Part shown: in pieces, positions 1 through 6,734 of the stretch
Layout of the letters: each line of letters opens with the position of its first letter
How positions within the stretch are numbered: the stretch's first letter is position 1
From: Chitinophagales bacterium
GTDB taxonomy: Bacteria; Bacteroidota; Bacteroidia; Chitinophagales; CAIODY01
Length of the DNA stretch: 7,809 bases
Assembly (NCBI GenBank): GCA_023251415.1
Contig: JAHEYX010000139.1
Location: 1-7,809, forward strand
Direction: 5' to 3'
Notes under the pieces: generated by a model
What the model saw: only the letters and a program-made list of their open reading frames with translations
Database searches by the model: none
What the model was told of the DNA's origin: nothing
Program-made: the position numbers and the translations under genes

Positions 1-914
1 ATAACAGCGGTGCCATTTATTTTGCCGGGTTTTGTGTAAGATTTTTTATTTAAAAAGTCTTGAACGATATGTTGCAGCATGCGTTGTGTTGAATTGACCG
101 CTGCAGCCGGATATAATGTAAAACTTCCATCTTGATATATTAAACAATAGAACTCTTCCGTCCTGTTGTGTTTGTTTTTACGGAATGAAAGTGGAAGTGT
201 ATTGTTGTTGTAAGCATCGATGAGGTACTTTTCAAAATTAGTTTTAAAGCTGTACTCTAACGTAGGTAATTGAAATACACTATAAATTAGTAAGGGCTCA
301 CTCATACCATAAACTCCAAGACTCAGGTTGTCTAGCAGTAATCGCAAGCTATCCGTCTTTTGCGGTGATTTACAATTTTGAATTGCATTTTGCAGTTCAC
401 TTTTTCTTATAGCAAGATTAATAGAATCGGTTTTTATTTGTTCAGGAAGATCGATGAAATCTGCCTTCCAGCGCTTAAAGTTTGCTGTAGTATAATTTTC
501 AGACTCCACGAATTGAGGCAAAAACAAAGTATCCCTCATTTTATACAACAAGCCATAATATACCAGTTGCTCCGTATAAAAAATAAGGAGCTTAGTATTT
601 TTTGAAGTTGTATTGGAATTGCCTTTGGTATAGTAAGATGAGCTTTCAAATTGTTTTTGATACGCTTTCGGCAAAAACGCTATTGGGTTTAACAAGCCAC
701 TGATCGTATTATCAGGCACCTTCATGATTACTTGGTTTCCTGTATCATTTGGTAACGCTATAAAATAGCTAGATGGTAAGCCTTGACGCACAAAACAGTA
801 CCCTTCATTATTTGGTAAAGTTCTTACATAATTCCATTTACCCGACCAATTACTTTGGGCGTTCGAAAAGAACGTTATAAGGATTAATAGAAAAGGTAGT
901 AGAGTTTTTATCAT
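1..914 (-). CDS. Secreted protein of unknown function, 3' end cut off by window edge
   Basis: An uninterrupted minus-strand frame starts at the ATG at 914-912 and stays open through 304 codons to the left edge, so the C-terminus lies outside the window. The product begins MIKTLLPFLLILITFFSNAQ, a clear signal peptide with a probable cleavage after A19; there is no lipobox cysteine, so it should be periplasmic, outer-membrane associated or secreted. The mature part is polar and rich in N, K, T and Y (for example W-S-G-K-W-N-Y-V at 23-30), with no transmembrane segment and no catalytic motif I recognise. The last visible residues, near 295-304, read K-P-G-K-I-N-G-T-A-V, which loosely resembles the W-x-P-G-K-x-N-G-x-x-V stretch near the end of TonB C-terminal-like domains in Bacteroidota; this is a weak hint only. 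The gene is divergent from the 1008-1736 gene. The coding call is strong; the function is unknown. Confidence 0.85.
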   Translation of the reverse strand, partial: MIKTLLPFLLILITFFSNAQSNWSGKWNYVRTLPNNEGYCFVRQGLPSSYFIALPNDTGNQVIMKVPDNTISGLLNPIAFLPKAYQKQFESSSYYTKGNSNTTSKNTKLLIFYTEQLVYYGLLYKMRDTLFLPQFVESENYTTANFKRWKADFIDLPEQIKTDSINLAIRKSELQNAIQNCKSPQKTDSLRLLLDNLSLGVYGMSEPLLIYSVFQLPTLEYSFKTNFEKYLIDAYNNNTLPLSFRKNKHNRTEEFYCLIYQDGSFTLYPAAAVNSTQRMLQHIVQDFLNKKSYTKPGKINGTAV

Positions 915-1007
915 AGAAATTTACACGAAGGCGATGCGTTATTAGGTAGATGCTTAAAAAGTAATTTGGGTTGCAATGGTAAGACAAAGGTTACTATTTT
1001 TGTAGGC
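915..1007. promoter_or_regulatory. Divergent intergenic spacer between the two outward-facing genes
   Basis: This 93-base AT-rich gap separates the start codons of the minus-strand secreted protein and the plus-strand glycosidase-domain gene, so both must be transcribed from within it or from its edges. The plus-strand element is listed separately. For the minus strand, 993-985 reads TAACCTTTG, one base longer than the Bacteroidota -7 consensus TAnnTTTG, with no convincing -33 TTTG at the expected distance. I see no inverted repeat strong enough to call an operator. Confidence 0.5.
970..1002 (+). promoter_or_regulatory. Candidate Bacteroidota-type promoter for the glycosidase-domain gene
   Basis: TATTTTTG at 995-1002 matches the -7 consensus TAnnTTTG of the primary sigma factor in Bacteroidota exactly. 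GTTG at 970-973 lies 21 bases upstream and is a partial match to the -33 TTTG element. The -7 element ends only five bases before the ATG at 1008, so a start site at the usual distance would leave almost no 5' leader. AT-rich sequence makes chance matches common, so this is a candidate only. Confidence 0.5.
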
Positions 1008-1736
1008 ATGAAGATTCCTGAAACTATCATAAAACTACTTTTCATACTAGTACTTGGAGTAGTATTAATGCTTTTCAATAGTTTTTGGATAAGCCCCACT
1101 GAAGATTGTTATTCATACCTGATTAACCCTAAAACTGCTGCATTTGCTTTTTATTGGAAAGACAGTAAAGGAAATAAAATTCAAACCTTTCAACAGCTTA
1201 AAAACCACCTCAGCAATAAACACAATAAATTGCTATTTGCAATGAATGGGGGTATGTTTCAGCAAGATTATTCGCCGCTTGGATTGTACATTGAAAATGG
1301 AAAAGTGCTGCACCCCCTTAATTTAAAAAAAGGTACCGGTAATTTTTACATGGAACCCAACGGCATATTCTATTTGGATAAAAGTAAAAAAGCGCATGTG
1401 GTGTGTAGCAGTGATTTTGTATTAACAGATTCTATTCTTTACGCTACCCAATCAGGTCCGATGTTACTGGTGAATGGGGTAATCAATTCAAAATTTACTC
1501 AAGGTTCTAAGAATTTATACATTCGAAATGGTGTTGGAATAAAACCAGATGGTACGCTCCTATTTGCCATATCTAAAACGCAAGTCAATTTTTATGATTT
1601 TGCAACGTACTTTAAAAGTAAAGGCTGTACGAATGCTTTATATTTGGATGGATATGTTTCTCGAATGTATTGTCCGGAGCAAGGTGTAGAACAAATGGAT
1701 GGGCGTTTTGGGGTACTAATTGGTGTGTATGAATAA
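1008..1736 (+). CDS. Phosphodiester glycosidase (NAGPA-like) domain protein, membrane-anchored
   Basis: A 242-residue protein with one N-terminal hydrophobic segment (about residues 8-27), read as an uncleaved anchor or signal peptide that places the domain in the periplasm. The rest matches the phosphodiester glycosidase fold family (PF09992, COG3698-type): M-N-G-G-M-F at 79-84 followed by S-P-L-G-L-Y, Y-I-R-N-G-V-G-I-K-P-D-G at 171-182, and L-D-G-Y-V-S-R-M-Y at 213-221. The N80/G81, R173 and D214 positions lie in the conserved blocks of the family. Members include the human enzyme that uncovers mannose-6-phosphate; most bacterial members have unknown substrates, thought to be sugar phosphodiesters or envelope glycans. 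The ATG at 1008 is preferred over an in-frame TTG at 966 because the hydrophobic segment then sits at the N-terminus. The gene ends inside the start of the next gene, suggesting an operon with coupled translation. Domain call good; substrate unknown. Confidence 0.85.
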   Translation: MKIPETIIKLLFILVLGVVLMLFNSFWISPTEDCYSYLINPKTAAFAFYWKDSKGNKIQTFQQLKNHLSNKHNKLLFAMNGGMFQQDYSPLGLYIENGKVLHPLNLKKGTGNFYMEPNGIFYLDKSKKAHVVCSSDFVLTDSILYATQSGPMLLVNGVINSKFTQGSKNLYIRNGVGIKPDGTLLFAISKTQVNFYDFATYFKSKGCTNALYLDGYVSRMYCPEQGVEQMDGRFGVLIGVYE

Positions 1737-2283
1737 CTCAAAAACAATGTCAAAGTTTCATTGGTTAAGCTTATTAGCATTGCTTCCCTTTTGCTTGATC
1801 AGTGATTGGTTAATTTATCATCATTATTATTTTAGTCAGGCGTATTGGGGCATTTATGATAATTGGGTACATGGAGTGATAGCCGTATTAATAGCTTTAC
1901 CGGTTTTTTCGAAGTTGAATTGGCGCAATATGTTGCTTGTTTTTCTTATAGCTTCTTTACTCGATTTGGATCATTTTGCCGTTAATTGGTCGTTTTCATT
2001 AAGCAAAGCCATCAGTTTAACCATGCGGCCTCCAACGCATAGCATTAGCTTTGCCTTAGCTGTTAGTCTTCTGTTTGGATTAAGTACTAAAAATGTAAAG
2101 TGGACTTGGATTGTTTTTTCAGCAATTGCTTCGCATGTTGTGCGTGATGCTTATGGTGGAGGAACGCCAATATGCTATCCATTAGCTATAAGTCAAATTC
2201 CTCATTGGTTTTATTCAGTGGTTGAAGTATTATTATGGGGAGTATCATGGAGTTTGTTTTTAAAAAGACGCTATCCGCAATAG
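1729..2283 (+). CDS. YdjM/DUF457-type membrane-bound putative metal-dependent hydrolase
   Basis: A 184-residue integral membrane protein with several hydrophobic segments (around residues 10-27, 40-75, 105-135 and 155-178). Three polar blocks match the YdjM family (PF04307): D-L-D-H at 79-82, R-P-P-T-H-S at 100-105, and S-H-V-V-R-D at 135-140 followed by G-G-T-P-I-C-Y-P at 144-151. In the family these D and H residues are thought to bind metal; members are described as inner-membrane hydrolases, possibly phospholipase-like, but biochemical proof is scarce. The ATG at 1729 lies inside the end of the upstream gene (ATGAATAA, eight bases shared), which fits translational coupling. A second in-frame ATG at 1747 is possible and would shorten the protein by six residues without touching a motif. 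Length is near the usual range for the family. No E. coli-like LexA context is visible, so regulation by LexA should not be assumed from the family name. Confidence 0.8.
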   Translation: MNNSKTMSKFHWLSLLALLPFCLISDWLIYHHYYFSQAYWGIYDNWVHGVIAVLIALPVFSKLNWRNMLLVFLIASLLDLDHFAVNWSFSLSKAISLTMRPPTHSISFALAVSLLFGLSTKNVKWTWIVFSAIASHVVRDAYGGGTPICYPLAISQIPHWFYSVVEVLLWGVSWSLFLKRRYPQ

Positions 2284-2365
2284 CAACTTCATTTCTCCTT
2301 GATACTTACCATTTTTTATAGTGTAGAAAAAACTATATTTTGCGGGTTCGAACAGTCTGATTACT
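2284..2365 (+). promoter_or_regulatory. 82-base spacer with weak promoter-like element and weak hairpin
   Basis: This gap separates the hydrolase pair from the exported-protein pair. TATATTTTG at 2334-2342 resembles the -7 element TAnnTTTG but has one extra base between the halves, and no TTTG or TTG stands 19-23 bases upstream. It would give a leader of roughly 18-20 bases to the ATG at 2366. TATAGT at 2317-2322 and ACTATA at 2332-2337 can pair across a nine-base loop and are followed by TTTT; the stem has one G-C pair and would be a poor terminator. Whether the four plus-strand genes form one or two transcripts cannot be decided from this. Confidence 0.3.
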
Positions 2366-2815
2366 ATGTTAAAATTCCCGTTTCTTCTTTTTACATTTTG
2401 TTTCCTGTTTTATTTTGGTTCATTTGCACAATCAACAGTACCACAAGACACATTTGCCCTGCCACATTGGGCAGTTGCAATTGATTCAGCGCAGGTAAAC
2501 TATTATACCGTTGTGAAAGAGTTTGAACAGTTTTGGACCGGAAAAACCTTGCCGGTTGAAGAGGACGAGCTATTCGCAGCTGCTCCATCCCAATTGGAAA
2601 AAGAGGATAGTATAAAGAAAACACCTGTCGGAATTATTCCTAAAGGACCATTGACCGAAGCTCAAAAAAAAGAGCTCCGCTATAAATTTTTCCTAGCCTT
2701 TCAATACAAGCGATTTAAGGATTGGCAACAAGCTGTATTGCCTTATGTTCAAGCGGATGGGCATATCTTAACTGAAGCAGAGAAACAACAAATTTGGGAA
2801 CAGCAAAAGCATTAA
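2366..2815 (+). CDS. Small exported protein paired with the large T9SS protein
   Basis: A 149-residue protein with a strongly hydrophobic signal peptide (residues 1-21, cleavage expected after A21 in G-S-F-A-Q) and a charged mature part. Visible patterns are N-Y-Y at 45-47, F-E-Q-F-W-T-G-K at 53-60 followed by L-P-V-E-E-D-E, and K-R-F-K-D-W at 115-120 followed by a proline- and glycine-containing turn and an E/Q-rich helical tail ending W-E-Q-Q-K-H. There is no lipobox and no second membrane segment. From memory, similar N-Y/F-x(n)-F-x-x-Y/W-x-G/K and F-K-R-W-like patterns occur near the N-terminus of single-chain Asp-box proteins secreted by T9SS, ahead of the propeller. The stop codon is one base from the next ATG, so co-translation with the large protein is very likely. 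The start is fixed by the ATG in front of the signal peptide. Real gene with good confidence; function unknown. Confidence 0.8.
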   Translation: MLKFPFLLFTFCFLFYFGSFAQSTVPQDTFALPHWAVAIDSAQVNYYTVVKEFEQFWTGKTLPVEEDELFAAAPSQLEKEDSIKKTPVGIIPKGPLTEAQKKELRYKFFLAFQYKRFKDWQQAVLPYVQADGHILTEAEKQQIWEQQKH

Positions 2816-2816
2816 C

Positions 2817-5800
2817 ATGAAATTTTTTACCCTTGCTAGTATTACTTTTTTTATAAGCCTAATTACTGCTGCATTTTGTTTGGGACAAAATTTCACTGCA
2901 GTTAATCCAAGTTTGTTTCCAACCAATATGAGTGGGCAAATTCATGGCATAAGCCGTGTTTCAGAAATGCGCTATCATCCTACTGATTCAATGAAATTAT
3001 ATGCGGTAAGTGCACGAGGTGGCTTGTATATTTCTACTAACCAAGGGAATAGCTGGAGTGTTGCTCCGGGATGCGATGCCATGGCTCCATCAAAGCGCTT
3101 TTCAAGTGTATGTGTTGATTTTACGAATGATCAAATTATTTATTTGGGCATAGGAGATGAAAATTATTACTCAAGTGGACAAGGAATTTATAAATCAACG
3201 GATGGCGGTACTACTTTCACCGCCACAACCTTAACAAGTAAATTGGTAACCGATATTATTATGGATCCTAAAAACCATAATACTTTAGTTGCTGCAACCA
3301 ATGTAGGTGTTTATAAAACCACTAATGGCGGTGCAACTTGGACTTTAAAATCGAGTTCTAGTATTAGTAGTCGTGAGTTGGTAATGAAACCCGATTCTAA
3401 TTCAAGGGTATTGTATTTAGCCACTGCAAGTGATTTTTATCGTTCGACTGATTTTGGCGAAACATGGAATTTGATTACAAGCGGCATTAGTACAACCGGT
3501 GGTGGTTGCAGATTAGGGGTAACTCCGATTGATACCAATGTAGTTTATTTCGTTACCAATGCCGGATATGGTACCATCTATAAATCGACAGATGGTGGCA
3601 CTAATTTCACGTTACAAAAAACAGGTGATGCCGTTTCTAATTTAGTAGGTTACAGTAATACAGTTGGTGATGCCGGGCAAGGAAACTACAATACTGCATT
3701 TTGTGTTGATCGAACAAATGCAAATATCGTTTATTTTGTTGCGCATAATGTTTGGAAATCGGTAGATGGAGGTGTTACTTGGACACAGTTAACCAATTGG
3801 TGGGCAAAGGTTCATACCGATATGCATCAAATTTTTACTAGCCCCTATAACACTACTAAACTTTGGGATATTAATGATGGTGGCGTTTGGTTAAGTACCG
3901 ATGGTGGTAATAATTGGACACCAAAAAGTGATGGTATTTATGGCTATGAAATATATCATGGCAGTTGCAGCCCTACTAGAAAAGATATGATTAGCATTGG
4001 GACACAAGATAATGGTGAATTGTATGGCACTGCTGCCGGATGGTTTACAAACAGAGGTGGCGATTGGGGAAGTGATTGTTTGTTTGATAAACGCAGTTCT
4101 AGTAACATGGTTTATTATTTTGGTAATGGCAATCGCAGGTATGTAAGTGGCAGCCAATCTGTGTTTGCGAATTCAACGCTAACTACAGGAATAGCTTTTA
4201 CCAATACCAATTTAAACCGTGCTTTCTTCTGCGATACCTTTGTTTATAGAACCGGAAATTTATTGACCGGAGCACCACCAACTTGGACTACCATTCTAGC
4301 CACCAAAAAAACATTTAAAGACATTTATTATCCACCGGCTGATTCTACTGTTTTATATGTAATAACCAATGGTGGACAGCTTTATAAATCAACAAATGCT
4401 TTAGCCGCAACACCAACATTTACTGCTATTGCATTACCGTTTTCATCAAACAATGCCGCACATATTACCGGTATCTCAAACGATGCCGATAAAATTTATG
4501 TTATTCTAAATACGCGTGTTTATTACAGCGCTGATGGAGGAAGTTCATGGACAAACGTGACCTATAATTTACCTTCCACAAATAACATTTCCATTATCAC
4601 AGATTATTATTATCCCAATCAACATATTGTTTATGCAATTACACCTAATGCGGTTTATTACAAAAAGGGAGCAGCAACAACTTCATGGACAAACATTTCT
4701 TCCGGGCTACCCGGCTATCCAACCCTAGTAAATGCAAGTGCATATGATGACGGTACGGCTAATTCAATGCTGCGTGTATTTACATATGGCAGAGGGGTGT
4801 GGGAAGCTCCGATGACCCCTTATCGCGACTTTGATGCACAATTCACTTCAACCGATTCGTTGAGTTGCGCAACAGGTAAAATCGTTTATTTTAAAGATGT
4901 TTCAAATGGCTCTCCCGTTTCTCGTGTGTGGAGTTTTCCGGGAGGAACACCATCCAGTTCAACAGCTGCATCGCCCACAGTTATATATAGTACACCGGGA
5001 AACTATACCGTTACATTAATTGCTTATAATGGTTTTAGCTACGATACGTTAACTATACCCAATTATGTAAGTTTTATTAATGAATGTGGGTTGGATACTG
5101 TACCTGATAAGGCCATGAGTTTTTCAGGAACCGGATCTTATGTAACAGTACCAACTTTACCAATGAATACCAATACCATCACCATAACTGCTTGGGTAAA
5201 ACTGCTGGGGCAACAGCCTGCTTATTCCGGAATTTTTATGACCGATGGAACTGCCAATGGTTTTAACTTTAAGGTAAGTGGTAATTCAAATTACTTGGGA
5301 TGTCATTGGAATGGAACCGGCATTTGGTCAAACACAGGTGCAGACAGTATTCCTCGAAATAAATGGACCCATGTGGCGTTTGTCGTATCACCAACAAATG
5401 CAAAATTGTATGTGAATGGAAAAGCAACAACAATAACTACAACGATGGCTGCAGTTAACTTTATGTCATTAACAGCTAAAATTGGAAGTTATCAAGCCTG
5501 GTCATCACGCAATATGAATAATGCACTCATAGATGAAGTTTGTATTTACAATCGTTCGTTAAGTCAAAATGAAATACGTGAATTAATGCATTTAACAAAA
5601 ACACCGGCTGTTGAATCCAGCTTAGTATTGTATTATCAATTTAACGAATTAAGCACCACCAATACTGTTTACGATAAAACAGCAAATTATTTGCATGGTC
5701 AAGTTTTCAATTGCAATCGGTTGACATCAACCGGTCCTTTTGGTGGTGGTAGTTTTTCACGTTTAACAGTAGCTGCTGCAGGCACTTATAATTTTACCGG

Positions 5801-6731
5801 CACAGATGTAAGCATGACTTTCCCTTCAGCAGCAAGTTATCCGAATGGCGATTTGGTAGTGAGTAGAATAAATTTAAGTCCGGATCAATTGCCTCAAAGT
5901 ACTTACTTAAATGCACGTAGTTATTGGATAGTTAATAATTATGGAACAAACAACTCGTTTACTGCTTTGTCTGCCATTAGTTTTTCAAAAATTGGAACGG
6001 TACCAATAAGTACTGTTGGTGGGAATATGAATTTATATAAACGAAGCTCCTATTTGGATGGTGCCACCTGGCCAAATTCAATTTGTACAGGCACTTCAGT
6101 TACTACAGGCACTGATGGTGCTGTAAGCTTTACTTCACCCGGTATAACAAGCTTTAGCATGTTTGATGTTGTAAATCAAGGAATATTATTACCAATAGAA
6201 TGGTTGAGTTTTGGAGCACACCCATCAGCCAAAATTTGGGGAGTAGATTTAAATTGGGTAATGACAAAAATTGACCATGCTGTACGTTATGAAATTGAGC
6301 GAAGTTCAGACGCTTTGCACTTTGATTCAATTGGAAGCGTTGATGCAAGTATGACCTTTAATTCGCTGAATTTAGCCTATTACTTTTTCGATGCAAATCC
6401 AAATAGCGGTATTAATTATTATCGAATTAAACAAATGGATCAGCTTGGAAATGCGACCTATTCTGCTGTACGAAAGGTTAATTTCAAGTATAGCAGTGAA
6501 AACCATGTGCATGTTTTTCCAAATCCGGTTGGTGAAACACAAGCCTTTTATTTCAGTAATGATTGGGGATTATCTATGAACATTGCTTTATATGATGCAA
6601 GCGGTCGGTTTATGATGAATCGCATTATTCCTAACAAAAGCAGTTTCCCGGCTATACTAACAAAAGGGATTTATTTTTATTGGATTAAAATGGATGGCAA
6701 TTTAGTAAGCGGTAAATTTATTGTGGAATAA
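2817..6731 (+). CDS. Large T9SS-secreted multidomain protein: Asp-box propeller, PKD, LamG-like, FN3-like, sorting domain
   Basis: A 1304-residue exported protein. Order of parts: signal peptide (about 1-23); Asp-box/BNR beta-propeller region (about 40-665) with eight S/T-x-D/N-x-G-x-x-W/F boxes and a G-T-Q-D-N-G motif at 395-400 followed by G-G-D-W at 414-417, as in VPS10/sortilin- and sialidase-like propellers; PKD domain (about 671-754, with Y-T-V-T-L); LamG/concanavalin-like domain (about 764-925, ending I-D-E-V-C-I-Y-N-R); a beta-rich region of unclear family (about 926-1123); a fibronectin-like segment (about 1125-1225, starting L-P-I-E-W and containing Y-E-I-E-R-S-S-D and I-N-Y-Y-R-I-K-Q); and a type A T9SS sorting domain (about 1231-1304). 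The protein should cross the outer membrane through T9SS and be attached to the surface or released. PKD and LamG modules suggest carbohydrate or protein binding. No glycosidase or protease catalytic centre is evident, so adhesion or binding is more likely than a known enzyme activity. It follows the small exported gene by one base. Confidence 0.92.
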   Translation: MKFFTLASITFFISLITAAFCLGQNFTAVNPSLFPTNMSGQIHGISRVSEMRYHPTDSMKLYAVSARGGLYISTNQGNSWSVAPGCDAMAPSKRFSSVCVDFTNDQIIYLGIGDENYYSSGQGIYKSTDGGTTFTATTLTSKLVTDIIMDPKNHNTLVAATNVGVYKTTNGGATWTLKSSSSISSRELVMKPDSNSRVLYLATASDFYRSTDFGETWNLITSGISTTGGGCRLGVTPIDTNVVYFVTNAGYGTIYKSTDGGTNFTLQKTGDAVSNLVGYSNTVGDAGQGNYNTAFCVDRTNANIVYFVAHNVWKSVDGGVTWTQLTNWWAKVHTDMHQIFTSPYNTTKLWDINDGGVWLSTDGGNNWTPKSDGIYGYEIYHGSCSPTRKDMISIGTQDNGELYGTAAGWFTNRGGDWGSDCLFDKRSSSNMVYYFGNGNRRYVSGSQSVFANSTLTTGIAFTNTNLNRAFFCDTFVYRTGNLLTGAPPTWTTILATKKTFKDIYYPPADSTVLYVITNGGQLYKSTNALAATPTFTAIALPFSSNNAAHITGISNDADKIYVILNTRVYYSADGGSSWTNVTYNLPSTNNISIITDYYYPNQHIVYAITPNAVYYKKGAATTSWTNISSGLPGYPTLVNASAYDDGTANSMLRVFTYGRGVWEAPMTPYRDFDAQFTSTDSLSCATGKIVYFKDVSNGSPVSRVWSFPGGTPSSSTAASPTVIYSTPGNYTVTLIAYNGFSYDTLTIPNYVSFINECGLDTVPDKAMSFSGTGSYVTVPTLPMNTNTITITAWVKLLGQQPAYSGIFMTDGTANGFNFKVSGNSNYLGCHWNGTGIWSNTGADSIPRNKWTHVAFVVSPTNAKLYVNGKATTITTTMAAVNFMSLTAKIGSYQAWSSRNMNNALIDEVCIYNRSLSQNEIRELMHLTKTPAVESSLVLYYQFNELSTTNTVYDKTANYLHGQVFNCNRLTSTGPFGGGSFSRLTVAAAGTYNFTGTDVSMTFPSAASYPNGDLVVSRINLSPDQLPQSTYLNARSYWIVNNYGTNNSFTALSAISFSKIGTVPISTVGGNMNLYKRSSYLDGATWPNSICTGTSVTTGTDGAVSFTSPGITSFSMFDVVNQGILLPIEWLSFGAHPSAKIWGVDLNWVMTKIDHAVRYEIERSSDALHFDSIGSVDASMTFNSLNLAYYFFDANPNSGINYYRIKQMDQLGNATYSAVRKVNFKYSSENHVHVFPNPVGETQAFYFSNDWGLSMNIALYDASGRFMMNRIIPNKSSFPAILTKGIYFYWIKMDGNLVSGKFIVE
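3033..4550 (+). repeat. Eight protein-level Asp-box repeats in the propeller region
   Basis: Boxes of the form S/T-x-D/N-x-G-x-x-W/F begin at residues 73 (S-T-N-Q-G-N-S-W), 127, 168, 210, 257, 315, 360 and 571 of the large protein. Seven fall within residues 73-367, roughly 40-60 residues apart, as expected for one per propeller blade. The eighth stands alone after a gap of about 200 residues that holds only a degenerate copy (Y-K-S-T-N-A) near residue 523. The repeats have diverged at the DNA level and are not a DNA repeat array. Confidence 0.85.
6507..6728 (+). other. Type A T9SS C-terminal sorting domain (part of the large gene)
   Basis: Residues 1231-1304 begin V-H-V-F-P-N-P-V, the usual F-P-N-P opening of the type A sorting domain. 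They continue with a L/I-Y-D-A-S-G-R segment, then L-T-K-G-I-Y-F-Y, and end in G-K-F-I-V-E. This order and the length of about 74 residues are those of T9SS targeting domains, which are cleaved by the sortase PorU during export. It implies that the host encodes a T9SS elsewhere. Confidence 0.9.
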
Positions 6732-6732
6732 A
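6717..6732. other. Short AT-only inverted repeat across the stop codon at the convergent junction
   Basis: TTTATT at 6717-6722 and AATAAA at 6727-6732 are perfect reverse complements around the four-base loop GTGG. They include the TAA stop of the large gene and reach into the three-base gap before the end of the glycosyltransferase gene. The stem has no G-C pair and no U-tract follows it, so it is not a convincing intrinsic terminator; it is recorded because no other termination signal is visible between the genes. Confidence 0.2.
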
Positions 6733-6734
6733 CA

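Noticed and set aside
378..605. Plus-strand open frame of 75 codons
   Set aside because: It lies antisense inside the partial minus-strand secreted-protein gene, whose signal peptide and unbroken 304 codons make it the real gene.
966..1007. TTG start extending the glycosidase-domain protein by 14 residues
   Set aside because: The extension would put polar residues ahead of the membrane anchor and would place the exact TAnnTTTG element inside the coding region; the ATG at 1008 fits better.
911..1099. Minus-strand open frame of 62 codons across the divergent spacer
   Set aside because: It covers the start of the glycosidase-domain gene and the promoter region, and its product has no recognisable motif.
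2299..2484. Plus-strand open frame of 61 codons
   Set aside because: It overlaps the exported 149-residue protein in another frame and starts in the intergenic spacer without a supported start; likely a shadow frame.
3195..3780. Similar short DNA stretches (aaatcaacggatggcggt-like) that might suggest a DNA repeat array
   Set aside because: They encode the Asp-box motif, differ at many third positions and are irregularly spaced, so they are protein repeats and not CRISPR or satellite repeats.
3891..4157. Minus-strand open frame of 88 codons
   Set aside because: It is antisense to the Asp-box propeller region, whose repeated G-, T- and N-rich codons leave open frames on the other strand.
6391..6579. 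Plus-strand open frame of 62 codons
   Set aside because: It is an alternative frame within the FN3-like and sorting-domain part of the large gene, with no signal of its own.
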